This document shows positions 12,151-23,070 of a stretch of DNA of 64,000 nucleotides, in pieces (within the stretch, counting starts at the first letter, position 1; the number at the start of each line of letters is the position of its first letter). The notes under the pieces are model-generated. The model searched no databases. It worked only from the letters and a program-made list of their open reading frames with translations, and had not been told where the DNA came from. Source of the stretch: Diospyros lotus (lineage: Eukaryota; Streptophyta; Magnoliopsida; Ericales; Ebenaceae); NCBI RefSeq assembly GCF_014633365.1, contig NC_068349.1:35912753-35976752 (forward strand), written 5' to 3'. The position numbers and the translations under genes are program-made.

Positions 12151-14012
12151 AGGTAAACTACTCAAAGGAAGTTGAGGGCTTTGCCAATGGCTATTTTCTG
12201 GAATTAGTATGGTCTGAACTCATACGGTTCCTTTTGTAAAAGACACTGCTATTCCAAAATGTATACCCAAAAATGCTAATAAGTTTATAAATTCGGATAT
12301 TCTATTGCTTTTAACAAGGAAGGTAGCATTTGATTTAAAGACGTTCGTATATCTAAGCAGCTAAGCAACCCAAAACTTTTGGTTTATTTAGAGGCTAAAT
12401 ATCATAATTAGTCACTTAACTTTGAATTAAGGTATAAAGGACCGTTATATTTTAATTTGTAGTCAAAAGATAATTTAATTTTAATTTAGTATATAATTTT
12501 ATAATTACCATTAATTATCGTTAAAAGAATCTAATGAAACCTTGATGTGTCTAACAATGTAATGATTAAATAGCAAAAATGGTTCTTTGATAACTTTATT
12601 TTATTTTCAGCATTGCTTTTGATTTTATATTTTTTGTCTTGTTTTGTCTTCTTCTAACCTCTCCACCGCCAGCTGGTCTCACCGCCAAATGAACGTCACC
12701 AATCATGGGAAGAGGGAGGGAAGTCAATGGGTGAAGAGAGGAGGGTGGAGAAATTAAAAATGAAACACTGGAAATACTATCAATTTCTCTTCTACAAATT
12801 TTCAAAAATTTTGAAAGTAAAATGATATAATTAAACGTTTTTTGTTTTCATTTTCAAAATTTTAAAAACAATAACTGGAACCTGAAAAATAGAAGCCGAC
12901 CAAACAGCCTTAGTAATTATGACTGACTAGGAATTGTGTAATGTGTACTTCGTAGTTCGTATTGCACCTTCAGTGATCAACTTTGCAACCTTGTTTCTCA
13001 ATCTCGACATAGGAAGACAATACATCTCTATATCTGGCAGTTTGAGTTCTCATAGGTCTTCTTAACTTTTGCATTATTTGTAGTTCATGAAAATTACCCT
13101 ACTCATCTCTTCAAACTGAAGTATGAATGTAAACTATTGTTTAGCTAAAGGACCTTACAAAAAATAAAGAAATAGATAGGAATGATTGAGGAGTTAAAAT
13201 TTATGCAGCGAATCCCACATAATGGGATTTAGGCTCGATATGTTGGTATTTTCTTTTCTTTTTTTGTTTATACCTGTGCCTTCTATCCCACCTAGAATTA
13301 AATCTAATACTTGAAGTAAGTAATTGCATATATCATTTGGCCAGTGTTGAGGATTATTGAACTTCGGCAATTGATATGAACAAAATTCTGACCTTATGAG
13401 CATGCATCTCTAGACTCAGTTCATGAGCAGCTGTTTTCTCCTTGGTTTTCGTATCCTATCTAGATGCTAAATAATGTAGAAGCAGTGCCATATCCATACT
13501 TCGCTCTCTACCATCTCCACTCTGTTCTATTGTTCGCATAATACAGATAGTTATCTGCTACTACCTTTCTTCTTTCCTAAGAGGTAGACAATTTATTACA
13601 GGCTCAACCATGTTCCTCTCACTTATAGAATACTCAACCAGGATTGCCACAGCATAAACTAATGTATACCTAGTGGTTAAATTCAGTATCCAGTAATTTT
13701 CAGTGCGTGAACGCACCAAAATTAGCAATCATTTTGAGATTAAGAACCACGAATCAGTAGTCCACAAAACTACATGTATAAACCAGGAGAGAGGTAGCAG
13801 TTGCAAAACTGAAAATACTTGTGTATAATGACTTCTATGTATATTGGCCTTTGCGCAAAGTACAGAACATGATGATGGCTACAGGTAACAAGATGGGACT
13901 CTAATGTCACTTTGTTCCATTGCATAGCTGTAGTGGATCTAAAATATAACGGTGCTGATTGCACAGGCCATGGAAGAGTCTGGAGGAAAGAGCCTTCCAA
14001 AAAATAATAAAA

Positions 14013-16768
14013 TTAATCAAAGAGCAATTTAGAGCAGGTACCAGTAGGATCAGCATTCTTAATTATCCAAGGGTGCTCCATTATCTTTTGAAGAGAGAGC
14101 CTTTTGGATGAGTCCTTCACAAGAAGCTGCAAAATTTTCAGGTAACGTTTTCTAAGTGAATACTTACAGTGCAATCATTCTCTGACTGAAATAACGATGA
14201 GAAGATACAGATAAATTAATGAGCTTACCCGGCTAATGAGATTTTTAGCTTCAGCCGAAACTTGAGGGGTGGAAGGGAAGCTGAGGTCCACCTTCATAAT
14301 CCTGCAATCAAGTCGAAGTTACTTCATTTCTACAATTGATCCTTTTTCTGTTAAATCTGATATGAACACACCTAGTGCAGCAAAAATACATCATTTACCT
14401 TCTGAATGTATCAGTTTGGCTCTCAGCTTCAAATGGAGGGACGCCATACAGAAACTCATAACATAGGACACCCAAAGTCCAATTATCAACTGCATAGTCA
14501 TGAGCTTTGTTCTCCACCATTTCTGGTGCTAGGTAATCAAGAGTTCCACACATGGTGTGCCTCTTGCTTCTGGATTGTACAGACCACCCAAAATCTGCAA
14601 TCTTTAGACGACCCTGCATTGTTTCATAAAATTTGCTTAACGTTAAAAACTGTTTTATTGCTTGTCTAGACCTAAAAATTAATATGACCTCGGATGACTT
14701 CTTAGAATTTGTAAAAATTTATACAAGATAAAATAAGAGAAATTTCTGTATTAGCAAGGTAGCATATATGTCAAAAACAGTTGGTCACCTTTTTGGTAAA
14801 GATGCTAGATGAACCCTCTTCCAAAATTAAGGGCACCATTATAACTCAAGATAATGTAGAAGTGGTTAAATCGTGCAAATCAAGATGTTACGACCCATTC
14901 CTTCTAGCCTATATGACATTTGCAGGTTTATGGTACAGACTATTCAAAAGTACATCCAGTCAGGGTCAAGAATCTGTCCAAAGCCAATGTTGGACCAATT
15001 TGGATCACCTATGCATGCCTTACTGAATTTAAAATAAAATCAGTTGGAAAGGATTTGCAGTTCTTGTTTTCAAAGTGAATATGCAAAAGTACCTAAATAA
15101 TTGGCCACGTTGACATCGAAGTCATAGAAGAAGTTTCAAGCAGGTTTTATGAAAAATCTAATCATTGTTGACCAAATCTCATTAGCCGGGTAAGCTCATT
15201 AAAATTTAAAAATTCACAGTTCCAGCAGAATAAATTAACAGATTCCCTTTCATTGTCCTTTTTTCTCAAATACACTGACATATTACTTTTACAATACCTC
15301 ATGATCAAGTAACAAATTCTCTGGCTTGATATCCCTGTGAATCACATCCTTCTGGTGACAATACGCCAATGCTTGGGTAAGGCTTGCAATGTACTACAAA
15401 ATGTTCACAGCCAACAGGTAAAATTCAAAGTTTCTAAACCAAAATTTTCTGAATGTAAAAATAATTCAAATAAAAATAGCACAAAAACTACTTCAATTTG
15501 AATAGTGAACTGAAAAAGGACTGAAGTGTATTTCAAAACTTAATTGGTAATTCATATTATAAAGCAGAAAAATAGAACCCAAAAACATAAATCCAGTAGT
15601 AAATTTCATCAAAAACAAGGACATAATACAGCAAACATCCCATGTATGTATAAATAGAAACAGGGATTTACAGTGGCATTCTGTTTATCCCATGTATGTA
15701 TAAATAGAGACAGGGATTTACAGTGGCAGCCTGTTTCTCAGAAAGGTGGCCAGTTTTTCGAAGCTCGCGATAAAGTTCCCCTCGATGAGCATACTCCAAA
15801 ATCAAGTAGATTCTCTCATCATCATGGAACCAGCCATAGAGCCTGAGCACATTGGGGTGGTGGAGACCGGTCTGAATCTCCATTTCCCTCCTCAGCTGGT
15901 GGTGCAACCTGTACTTCTCTATCTGCTCCTTGAATATCACCTTCAGTGCCACTATATACTTGCTCTACATTGAAACAAACCACATTCTCATTCTGATCAT
16001 TTTCAGTTCTCGTAAATTATATTCAACTGTACTAATTTCAAATTGTTAAAAACAACAGATCGCAATGGAGTGAAAATGCACATATATATAAAGCTAAAAT
16101 CTCACAACATATTCGCTATGCTCTAAAGCAAACCATGTTGGAAATTTCTTATGATTAACTATTGTCTTAAATTACATTCAAATTTCACACAAAATGGAAA
16201 AAGCTGCTAAAAGAAAAGACAAAATCCCTCTGGGCACTTGCTTCGCATCTAAACCGACCACATTCTACAAGTGATACTTTGCAACCATTGTCGTTACATT
16301 CAAACTCCAGTTTCCTGGAATTCAACAGATCACAAATCAAACTAAATTGCAGACAGAAAGCAAAACCCCACTTTGTAAGTCCTATTCACCCAGGCAGAGC
16401 ACATTCAGCACATATAAACTCCAATTCCCTACAAATCGGATCACAAATCGAACTCAATTGCAAGAGAAGCTAAAATCCTACATTGTACTTGCTCTGAGTC
16501 CATGGTCCAACAATCCAACAAATCACAATTCGAATTTCGTTTAAATTAACGGGCTAAAATCAAGAGGAGTTGGATAAACAAATGAATTCTCGCAATAATA
16601 AATCCTCGTTTCCATGTGGATACAAAAGGCGTTATTCACCTTGGCTTCGCGGGCGAGGTAGACGCGGCCGAATTTGCCCTTGCCAAGGGGTCTTCCGATC
16701 TCGAAGTCTTGCAGCGACCATTGCTTTTGAGACTGTTTCTGCTTCTTTGCTTGGATTTCGGCCGCCAT
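14013..16768 (-). CDS. AUR3: Aurora kinase, plant AUR3 type, 289 aa, six exons
   Basis: Mitotic Ser/Thr kinase; plant AUR3 acts at chromosomes and centromeres and phosphorylates histone H3. Exons on the minus strand: 16768-16640, 15964-15722, 15393-15298, 14613-14399, 14301-14229 and 14126-14013; all introns are GT-AG and the lengths join in frame. The glycine loop GKGKFGRV begins at residue 29, the ATP-binding Lys is in VALK (K51), HRDIKPEN gives catalytic D145, DFGWS starts at D163, the activation-loop Thr is T176 in RHTMCGT, and APE is 185-187. The wording ([38 protein letters not shown]) is AUR3, not AUR1/2. The frame stays open to 16858, but its first codon there is GTG; the first ATG is at 16768. 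Two oddities, a duplicated exon 2 donor (15637-15736) and an inverted copy of the exon 5 donor in intron 3 (15174-15202), are listed separately. A TATA-like TTTTAAAAG lies near 16862-16870; I saw no clear mitosis-specific MSA motif. Confidence 0.95.
15174..15202. repeat. 29-nt inverted copy of the AUR3 exon 5/intron 5 donor junction, inside intron 3
   Basis: Plus-strand 15174-15202 is identical to the minus-strand sequence of 14244-14216. The latter contains the end of exon 5 (codons for LISR) and the GTAAGC donor of intron 5. The core is CATTAGCCGGGTAAGCTCAT. In AUR3 pre-mRNA the two segments are perfectly complementary. The match stops abruptly on both sides. Confidence 0.9.
15637..15736. 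repeat. Perfectly spaced 50-bp tandem duplication spanning the AUR3 exon 2 donor
   Basis: The string CATGTATGTATAAATAGA starts at 15641 and again at 15691, and the copies match through CAGGGATTTACAGTGGCA with few differences. The right copy contains the real exon 2 end (GCCACT then GTAAAT on the minus strand). The left copy repeats the same donor 50 nt further along the transcript, within intron 2. Confidence 0.92.
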
Positions 16769-16859
16769 TTGGTCGGAGCGGCAACTGAGACGGTGGATGA
16801 GAGAGAGAGAGAGAGGGAAATCCCGAGAGTTCAAATTCTGTGAGAGAAAAGAATCCACG

Positions 16860-19750
16860 CCTTTTAAAAGCCCTAAAATTATTAATTTAGAATATTATAA
16901 TACATAATATAATTTATAATTTATGTATAGTAATTTTGTTTAAGTTATTCAAAAAGGTTTTCGATGGTATTGGCGACGCAAATATATGGAAGAATCATTA
17001 AATTCATTGGTTGAGTTTTTTGAAATTAATTTTATTTAATCATATTTTAATAATAAATATTTGAATATTTATATTAACTGATCTCGTTATTTATATTAGA
17101 CTATGAAATTGATACATAAAGGGTCGTGCCCTTTGATATGAAAAAAACAATGTGTCGCCAACACAATTTCAGTGACAAGGTGCAACTTTACAAATTAATT
17201 TTCTCTTATTATTATCACAATTTTTAATATTTTCTTCCCTCAATCAAGACATTAGTATTGTGTAAGAAATTGCAAAGAGCATCATCAGCAATGGTAAACA
17301 AGACCTATAATGCCAAAATGTGATATAATAAGTATAAGAAGTAGCAATGGAGAGTGTAATAAGACAATAGTTTGAAAACCTCAAATGATACTTTTGAATC
17401 AAAATTGTCAAATTATGAAATTACAAATTCACCTTATAAAACATACATCTCAAACAAGATATCGTGTTTGTTAAAGGGGTTAAGAATATGAACTATCGTG
17501 GGGGATTGTCAAAGTTTGGAGCTATGCTTCTGTTTTTTGACCCCTCCCCCCATCTCTCTCTTTCTTCCCTTGGTTATGTTGCCATCAATGAGTCCCAATG
17601 ATGCGATCGATAGAGTTTTATAAAAAAACACCACAAGTCATAATGGGGTTCTGGATCATTAGACATCTTAATTGGTAATTGTTATCATTAAACATAGGAT
17701 AGTTGTATTTTTCTTGATGTGAGATGGTTGATCACGGTACTATCACATGGGTGTCAAGGACAGACATGCACGTTAGTAGTAATCGGACAGGCTTGAGAAA
17801 AGAATCCTTCCCAAAGGATTGAACTGCCTAGGGGTTCCTCTGGGAAAAGGTGAGTCTCACGACGAGTTGTCGAAGCAGGTTCTCGACTCGTATGGGGCCT
17901 ATCCGAGCAAAGCCCCGTGCTTAGTAGGAGATGCTTCGAGGTGATACTCACTCAACCACCACTCCCTTAAGGACATATTGCACCCCCTAGACATAAACAT
18001 ATTGCATTACATCTTATAGGCATATCACATGTGGGATAATATAAACATTATATATATATATATTATGTTGTGGAATATGTTGTTACATAAGGACTTCAGG
18101 GTACATCATAAGAGCATAGTATGCTAACACCATATCACAACTCATGCGACCCATTTATATGGTTGTTAATAGCGCATGAATACATCTTATATACACATAT
18201 GTATATATGTATATGTTATACATTGGTTACAAGAGAGAGAAACAAAGAGAAAGAGAGAGATGGATGGAAACAAGTATTCCCGAGAGATCTCATAGAGAAC
18301 ATCTCCGATAGGTCCCTTGGGAAGAGGTCTCAGCCAAAGACCTTGCTGGAGCTCTCTGGAAGAAGCATTCCTTAGAGATGGCATGCAGCAGAGGATGATG
18401 GGCTTTCTGAGGGGCGAGTTGTGGAGAGGTGCGACCACCAACGGGAGGCCAGCCACCGTCGCCGAGAGGTTTGCTACTGTCGAGAGATGTTGCCCCTATA
18501 TGCATTGTCGAAAGGTCCACCATGGCCGCTTTCGGGAGCTTGTTGCTCATTCTTCGAGAGAAAACAAATGTTTTTTGATATAGCTTGATCTTGCCGAGAG
18601 AGAGAGAGAAGTATCGTCAGAAGGGGAAGGATCATCTCCAAGAGAGGAAAATCTCTCGAGGAGAGAGATCGTCAGAGAGAGCTTTCCAAGCCCTCTCTAA
18701 CTTTGTCTTCTTCCTCCTTTATACCCTTGGCCCCATCTTTGGTTTATTATACTTTTACTCCTCCTAAGTTTGACCAATTGCACTTTGGTCCTCCATATTG
18801 GTTATTTAGCTATTTGACCATAGTTTCTTTTTGGAAAACGTGTCCCAGCTCGGGACCCACATTTGGGGTTCGCTTGCCTAGACTTAATGACCAAAATATC
18901 CTAGGTGCCTAATGATTGAAATATCCCTAAGTGAACACTCAAGAATTCTATGGCACAACAAAAAGTAATCTAACATAAAACTAATTTGGTTTTCCAACAT
19001 TTTGATTTATTTTCTCGATTGTTCCCTTAGCACTTTCTTCCAAAAGTTCTATGACATAGCTAATTAGCTTAATTCCTTCACCGAATATTTCTTCCAACGC
19101 GTTATTCATCCAAGTCTAACATTAATTTTTATCAAGGATCATATTAAATAATTTGATAAATTGCATTGAGTTCTTTTAAGATTAGGTTTTTGATAATTTT
19201 CTTCATTTTCAATAAAAAATATTATTTTATTACATTTTTAAAATTATTTGTCAAAATAACAAGTTGACACTTAGAATCTTAGGCTCTTAATCGGTGACTC
19301 TTTAGTGAAAAATAAATGAACTACTGGTTTAACTAACAACTTTTGTATATTTTAAACAAGATCAATTAGTTTCACTAATAGTTTTTTAAAAATTCTAAAT
19401 TCTAAATCCAAACATGTGGTATTTTGAGAAATAGATTTGAAAATATGGTAAAGTAAGAATCTTTATTAAAAAAATGGTTAATCTATAAAAAATTCAACCT
19501 TTTCACTATTTTGTGAAATTATACGAACATTTACTACCACTAAAAGAAAGGTGAAGTAGCAATTTTATTCCCAATAATTTTGTCTAACCTCTCTTTCTCT
19601 TTACATTATTTTAGAAAAATTAAAAGAAATTAAGATGTTAATAGTGGTGGTTGTTTCACATGGTAAACAATGACTAGGGATTCAATCAATTCAAATATAG
19701 GGGGTTTTACAATGAATCATAGCTCGAGTTCTTTTATAGAATCCCAATAG
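16860..19750. other. Intergenic, no gene recognised; two GC-richer islands
   Basis: AT-rich apart from two islands, about 17740-17990 and 18280-18560. Their open frames on both strands (for example 18317-18583 plus and 18290-18550 minus) overlap one another and show no domain I recognise. Retrotransposon-derived sequence is one explanation, but I found no LTR ends, primer-binding site or pol motif. A (TA)n tract occurs near 18050-18062. Confidence 0.45.
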
Positions 19751-19758
19751 TTGATGGT

Positions 19759-20268
19759 TATGATTGTAAATGAGTTAAGTTGCTCGTGAATGATTCAGTG
19801 TTTGGTTTGGTAAGAGCTCATTTGTGTTATAAACAGTCGAGATTGAGCAAGACAAAACTTGTTTCAATTCAATTCATAAACAAGCTCGTGAAATAAATAT
19901 TTTTTATTATTATTTTAATATTTTATTATTTATTCTTTTATTTATGATAAGATGTTTATATTTGTTTGAAAAATGTTATTATATTTGTTTTGAGAGCTTA
20001 TGCCTATATTTGTTATATTTTTTATTATGTAAAAATAAGTTTTAGTGGTTTTAATTAAAAAAAAAATGATGGCAAGATTGAGCTTAAACTTGTATTGTCA
20101 TAAGCTTATTTATCATGTTAAATAGGATGGCTAGAGCTCAATCTTGTTTAATATGACAAACAAGTTTTTGGCAAGCGAAGTTAAAGCTCAGTAAATTCTT
20201 AATGGGCTCAAGCTCAAACATATTTTTTGAGCTATAACCCAGCAAACCTCGACTCAGTTGCAACCTTA
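19759..20268. mobile_element. hAT-like non-autonomous element, 510 bp
   Basis: The ends are imperfect inverted repeats, TATGATTGTAAATGAG on the left and TAAGGTTGCAACTGAG on the reverse strand at the right. A perfect 8-bp direct repeat, TTGATGGT, flanks it at 19751-19758 and 20269-20276; 8 bp is the hAT hallmark. The subterminal DNA is rich in GAGCTCA/TTGAGC motifs. There is no transposase frame. Confidence 0.8.
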
Positions 20269-20487
20269 TTGATGGTATTTCAATGAAGAAAATAAATTAA
20301 AAGGGAAAAAAAATGAGATAAGGGTAAGAATAGATGGAATGGGAAAGATTAAAGAAAAGGATAACGAGAACGTGGTTAGCTTCAACAAAGTCATAGTTGG
20401 CGATCCTACATCTAGTCATTACTATCGTGAACCCGACAATGTGTTGGTTACAACCCAACCATTGCTTGCTTGGTGAAGAGATAAATA

Positions 20488-21159
20488 TAGGGTTGCAATC
20501 GAGTAGAGCTTCGCTACGTTCGACTTAGCTAGGCAAATTTGAGCTTAGGTTTGAGCTCGGTTAACATAGTCCAAGCTTGAGTTTGGCTCAAGTTCAGGCT
20601 TGCCACTAGATTTAAGGCATAAGATTTATGTACATATTCCCCTTTCATCCAAAAATAAATGGAGAAAAAGAAAGATAGAGAAAGAAGTACGTACCGTTTC
20701 TTGTGTCTTTTTATCTTGAAATGTTCATCCCTCGTGGCCACACTAGCAAAGTATCGACTGGATAGATTGACCAAAGCAAACAAATTTAAACCAAAAGAAA
20801 GCTCAAATAATACAAAAAACAAAGAAATTGTTTTCAATTTCAAATAATTTACTCGTAGTGCAAGCAGTAGTATAGTCATTCTAGGAAGATCTTCATCAAC
20901 GGGCAAAGACTTCCCTTCGTCTACCTTTTGAAGCTTATCATACACATCATCATCACATGATCAACCCCAACCCATAGTCAAGGACATCACCATAAAGAAT
21001 GAAAATCTTAAACAAAACTAACGTAAAAGAACAAAAATCGCATGAGTTACAAGTCAAGTTTTATTGACTTCAAGCTTGGGTCGTTAATCTTAATGAACGA
21101 ATTCTTAATGAGCTGAGTATCGAGTCACTCGTGAAGGGCTCAACTTATTTGCAACACTA
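20488..21159. mobile_element. hAT-like non-autonomous element, 672 bp, same family as its neighbour
   Basis: Ends are TAGGGTTGCAATCGAG and, in reverse at the right, TAGTGTTGCAAATAAG. The flanking 8-bp repeats are GATAAATA (20480-20487) and GATAAAGA (21160-21167), 7 of 8 identical. TIRs and AGCTTGAG-rich subterminal DNA resemble the element at 19759-20268. A minus-strand open frame (20529-20945) inside it has no recognisable transposase motif. Confidence 0.75.
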
Positions 21160-21169
21160 GATAAAGAGA

Positions 21170-23070
21170 TTATGAGAGAGGGACATAGAGCAAATATAGT
21201 GACGTTGGAGTATTTGATACCTAATAATAAGGGGAGAAATAAAAAGAGATTTAGAACAAAATGAAATGACACTTGGCATAAAATTGAAAGAACACTTGGC
21301 ATGAAATTGTTCAGAAGGTGTGATTGGTTTATAAATAGATGTTACTAGAATAACACAAAATGCCATTGTTGCATTTATGAACGAATTTAAAGAGGTGGCT
21401 TTTGTTTGCGATGGAAGACACTTTTGGAACACTTTTAATAGAAGGGTAAATAGTTAATTTTGAAAGAATTTATTGTCAACCTCTTTCAAATATGAATTTA
21501 TCTGATTCAAAATGAGCGATTATTAATAAATTATTATATCACTTTATATAAATTTTTTATTTTATATCATTATCTTACATAATTGAGTTATAAAATTGGT
21601 CCTATTAAACAAGAGACACACTATTATAAAAAGGGTCATGATCTAAGTATCAAAGAGTGAACAAGAAAAACAAACACAAAAATAAAAAAAAAATGATTAT
21701 CTTGCCATATAATTTATTCATGTTTTATTTTTATCCATTTATTTACACCATTTAAATATTCATTACTTTTTTTACTTTTCTTGACTACTAAAATTTAAGT
21801 ATGAAAATGTCTTTTTCAACAAACATTAGGGTCGGTCAGGGGTACACGACATTTCGGTTAAATTGAAATAATTGAACCAAATCGATATAAATTGTTAGTT
21901 AAGTTTAGTTCAACTTATAGGTCGATTTAGCATAGTTTTTAAGTTTGACAATTTTAGTTATTTTAGTTTAATTTAGTCTCCGTATTGAAAAATACTGAAA
22001 TAATTAAACCAATCGAAATGTCAAAAATAATGTCATTTTTTTGATTGATTAAGTTTTTTTTTTTCGATTTGTTTGGTTAGAGCATTTATTTGGTTGGTTC
22101 AATTTAGTTTTTGACATAAATTTAATCCATTTAATTTGAGCAATTTGGTTAGCTCACTTTAGGGTCAACCATCCAATTATTTTGTAAATTGTCTTTTCAT
22201 GCAACATTATCTATACTTTAAAATAATTAATTTCTCAAAATCTCCATTAAAAATATTTTACAGTCAAAAATCTTTTTTTTTTGAAATAAAGCTCAAGAAA
22301 AAATGTAATAAAAAAATATGGTGAACAGTCTTTAAAGATAATGGTTAAATGATAATAAATTTATATTATTTTTAGATAATGTATATTTATTATATTATAT
22401 TTTAATATTTAAATAATTTTAGTATTAATTAAATTATATTGTATTTATTATCAATTAATAAAATTATTTAAATATTAAAAATAAAATATTAAAAATATAC
22501 TTTATTAAAAATAAAATACATATATTACTATTTAACTCTTACCAGCGTCTAATGGACGAAAAGGGATAAGAATGGTGAATTTATCCGTTACGTCGTGTTT
22601 GTTTCTTTCCTTTTTAGGAAACTATCGTCTCGAACGTGAAACCTATCTAAAACTTCCTCAAACTCACCGTTAAATGTCCATTTTTGAAGAGCTGTCGGGA
22701 ACGACGTGGAAGATGTGAAATTACGCAAAACTTGAGGGGGCACATCTGGGAAACCCTTGGTTGAAACGGCCACAAGAAGAAAGACAGAGAGAGAGGAGAG
22801 AGAAATCTGGGAATTCAATGCGGTGTAGTTGGATGGACTGGCCTACAGCCGACTTTTAATTATCAAAACTCTGTGGAGAGAATGCCAAGAGCTCGAAGAC
22901 ACAGATAAGATTGATCCCTTTGACGGAACGGATAATTTGATTAAAAAATCTGATCAGTGTAAGAGGTTCTTCATGCGGAGACTTGATGTTGTTTAGTTTT
23001 GATGATTTTATGGTTTTTAGGTTGCGAATTTTGGTATTTTGACAGGGGGTCGGGCCGAAATCGGGTCAGG
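21170..23070. other. Intergenic and upstream region of CLB/NTMC2T4
   Basis: Contains a degenerate AACCGA-type repeat (about 21830-22190), a strongly AT-rich stretch (22200-22530) and then GC-richer sequence from 22545, which probably holds the promoter and 5' UTR of the following gene. A plus-strand TTTTTAG at about 23015-23021 could be the acceptor of a 5' UTR intron, but this is not demonstrable here. Confidence 0.45.

Larger units (their letters stand above)
8445..13760. other. Intergenic between FLA and AUR3
   Basis: No gene recognised on either strand. Supported contents are a two-copy tandem duplication (9676-10394), a repeat cluster (11034-11650) and an inverted repeat (11704-12150). 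A somewhat GC-richer stretch near 12640-12740 has open frames on the minus strand that match nothing I know. The AUR3 3' UTR must lie below 14012. Confidence 0.5.

Noticed and set aside
16769..16858. N-terminal extension of AUR3 (frame open to 16858)
   Set aside because: The first codon would be GTG; the first ATG is at 16768 and the extension has no similarity to Aurora kinases.
22588..22818. Minus-strand frame upstream of CLB with a signal-peptide-like start
   Set aside because: Its first codon is TTG, it has no family match and it lies where the CLB promoter and 5' UTR are expected.
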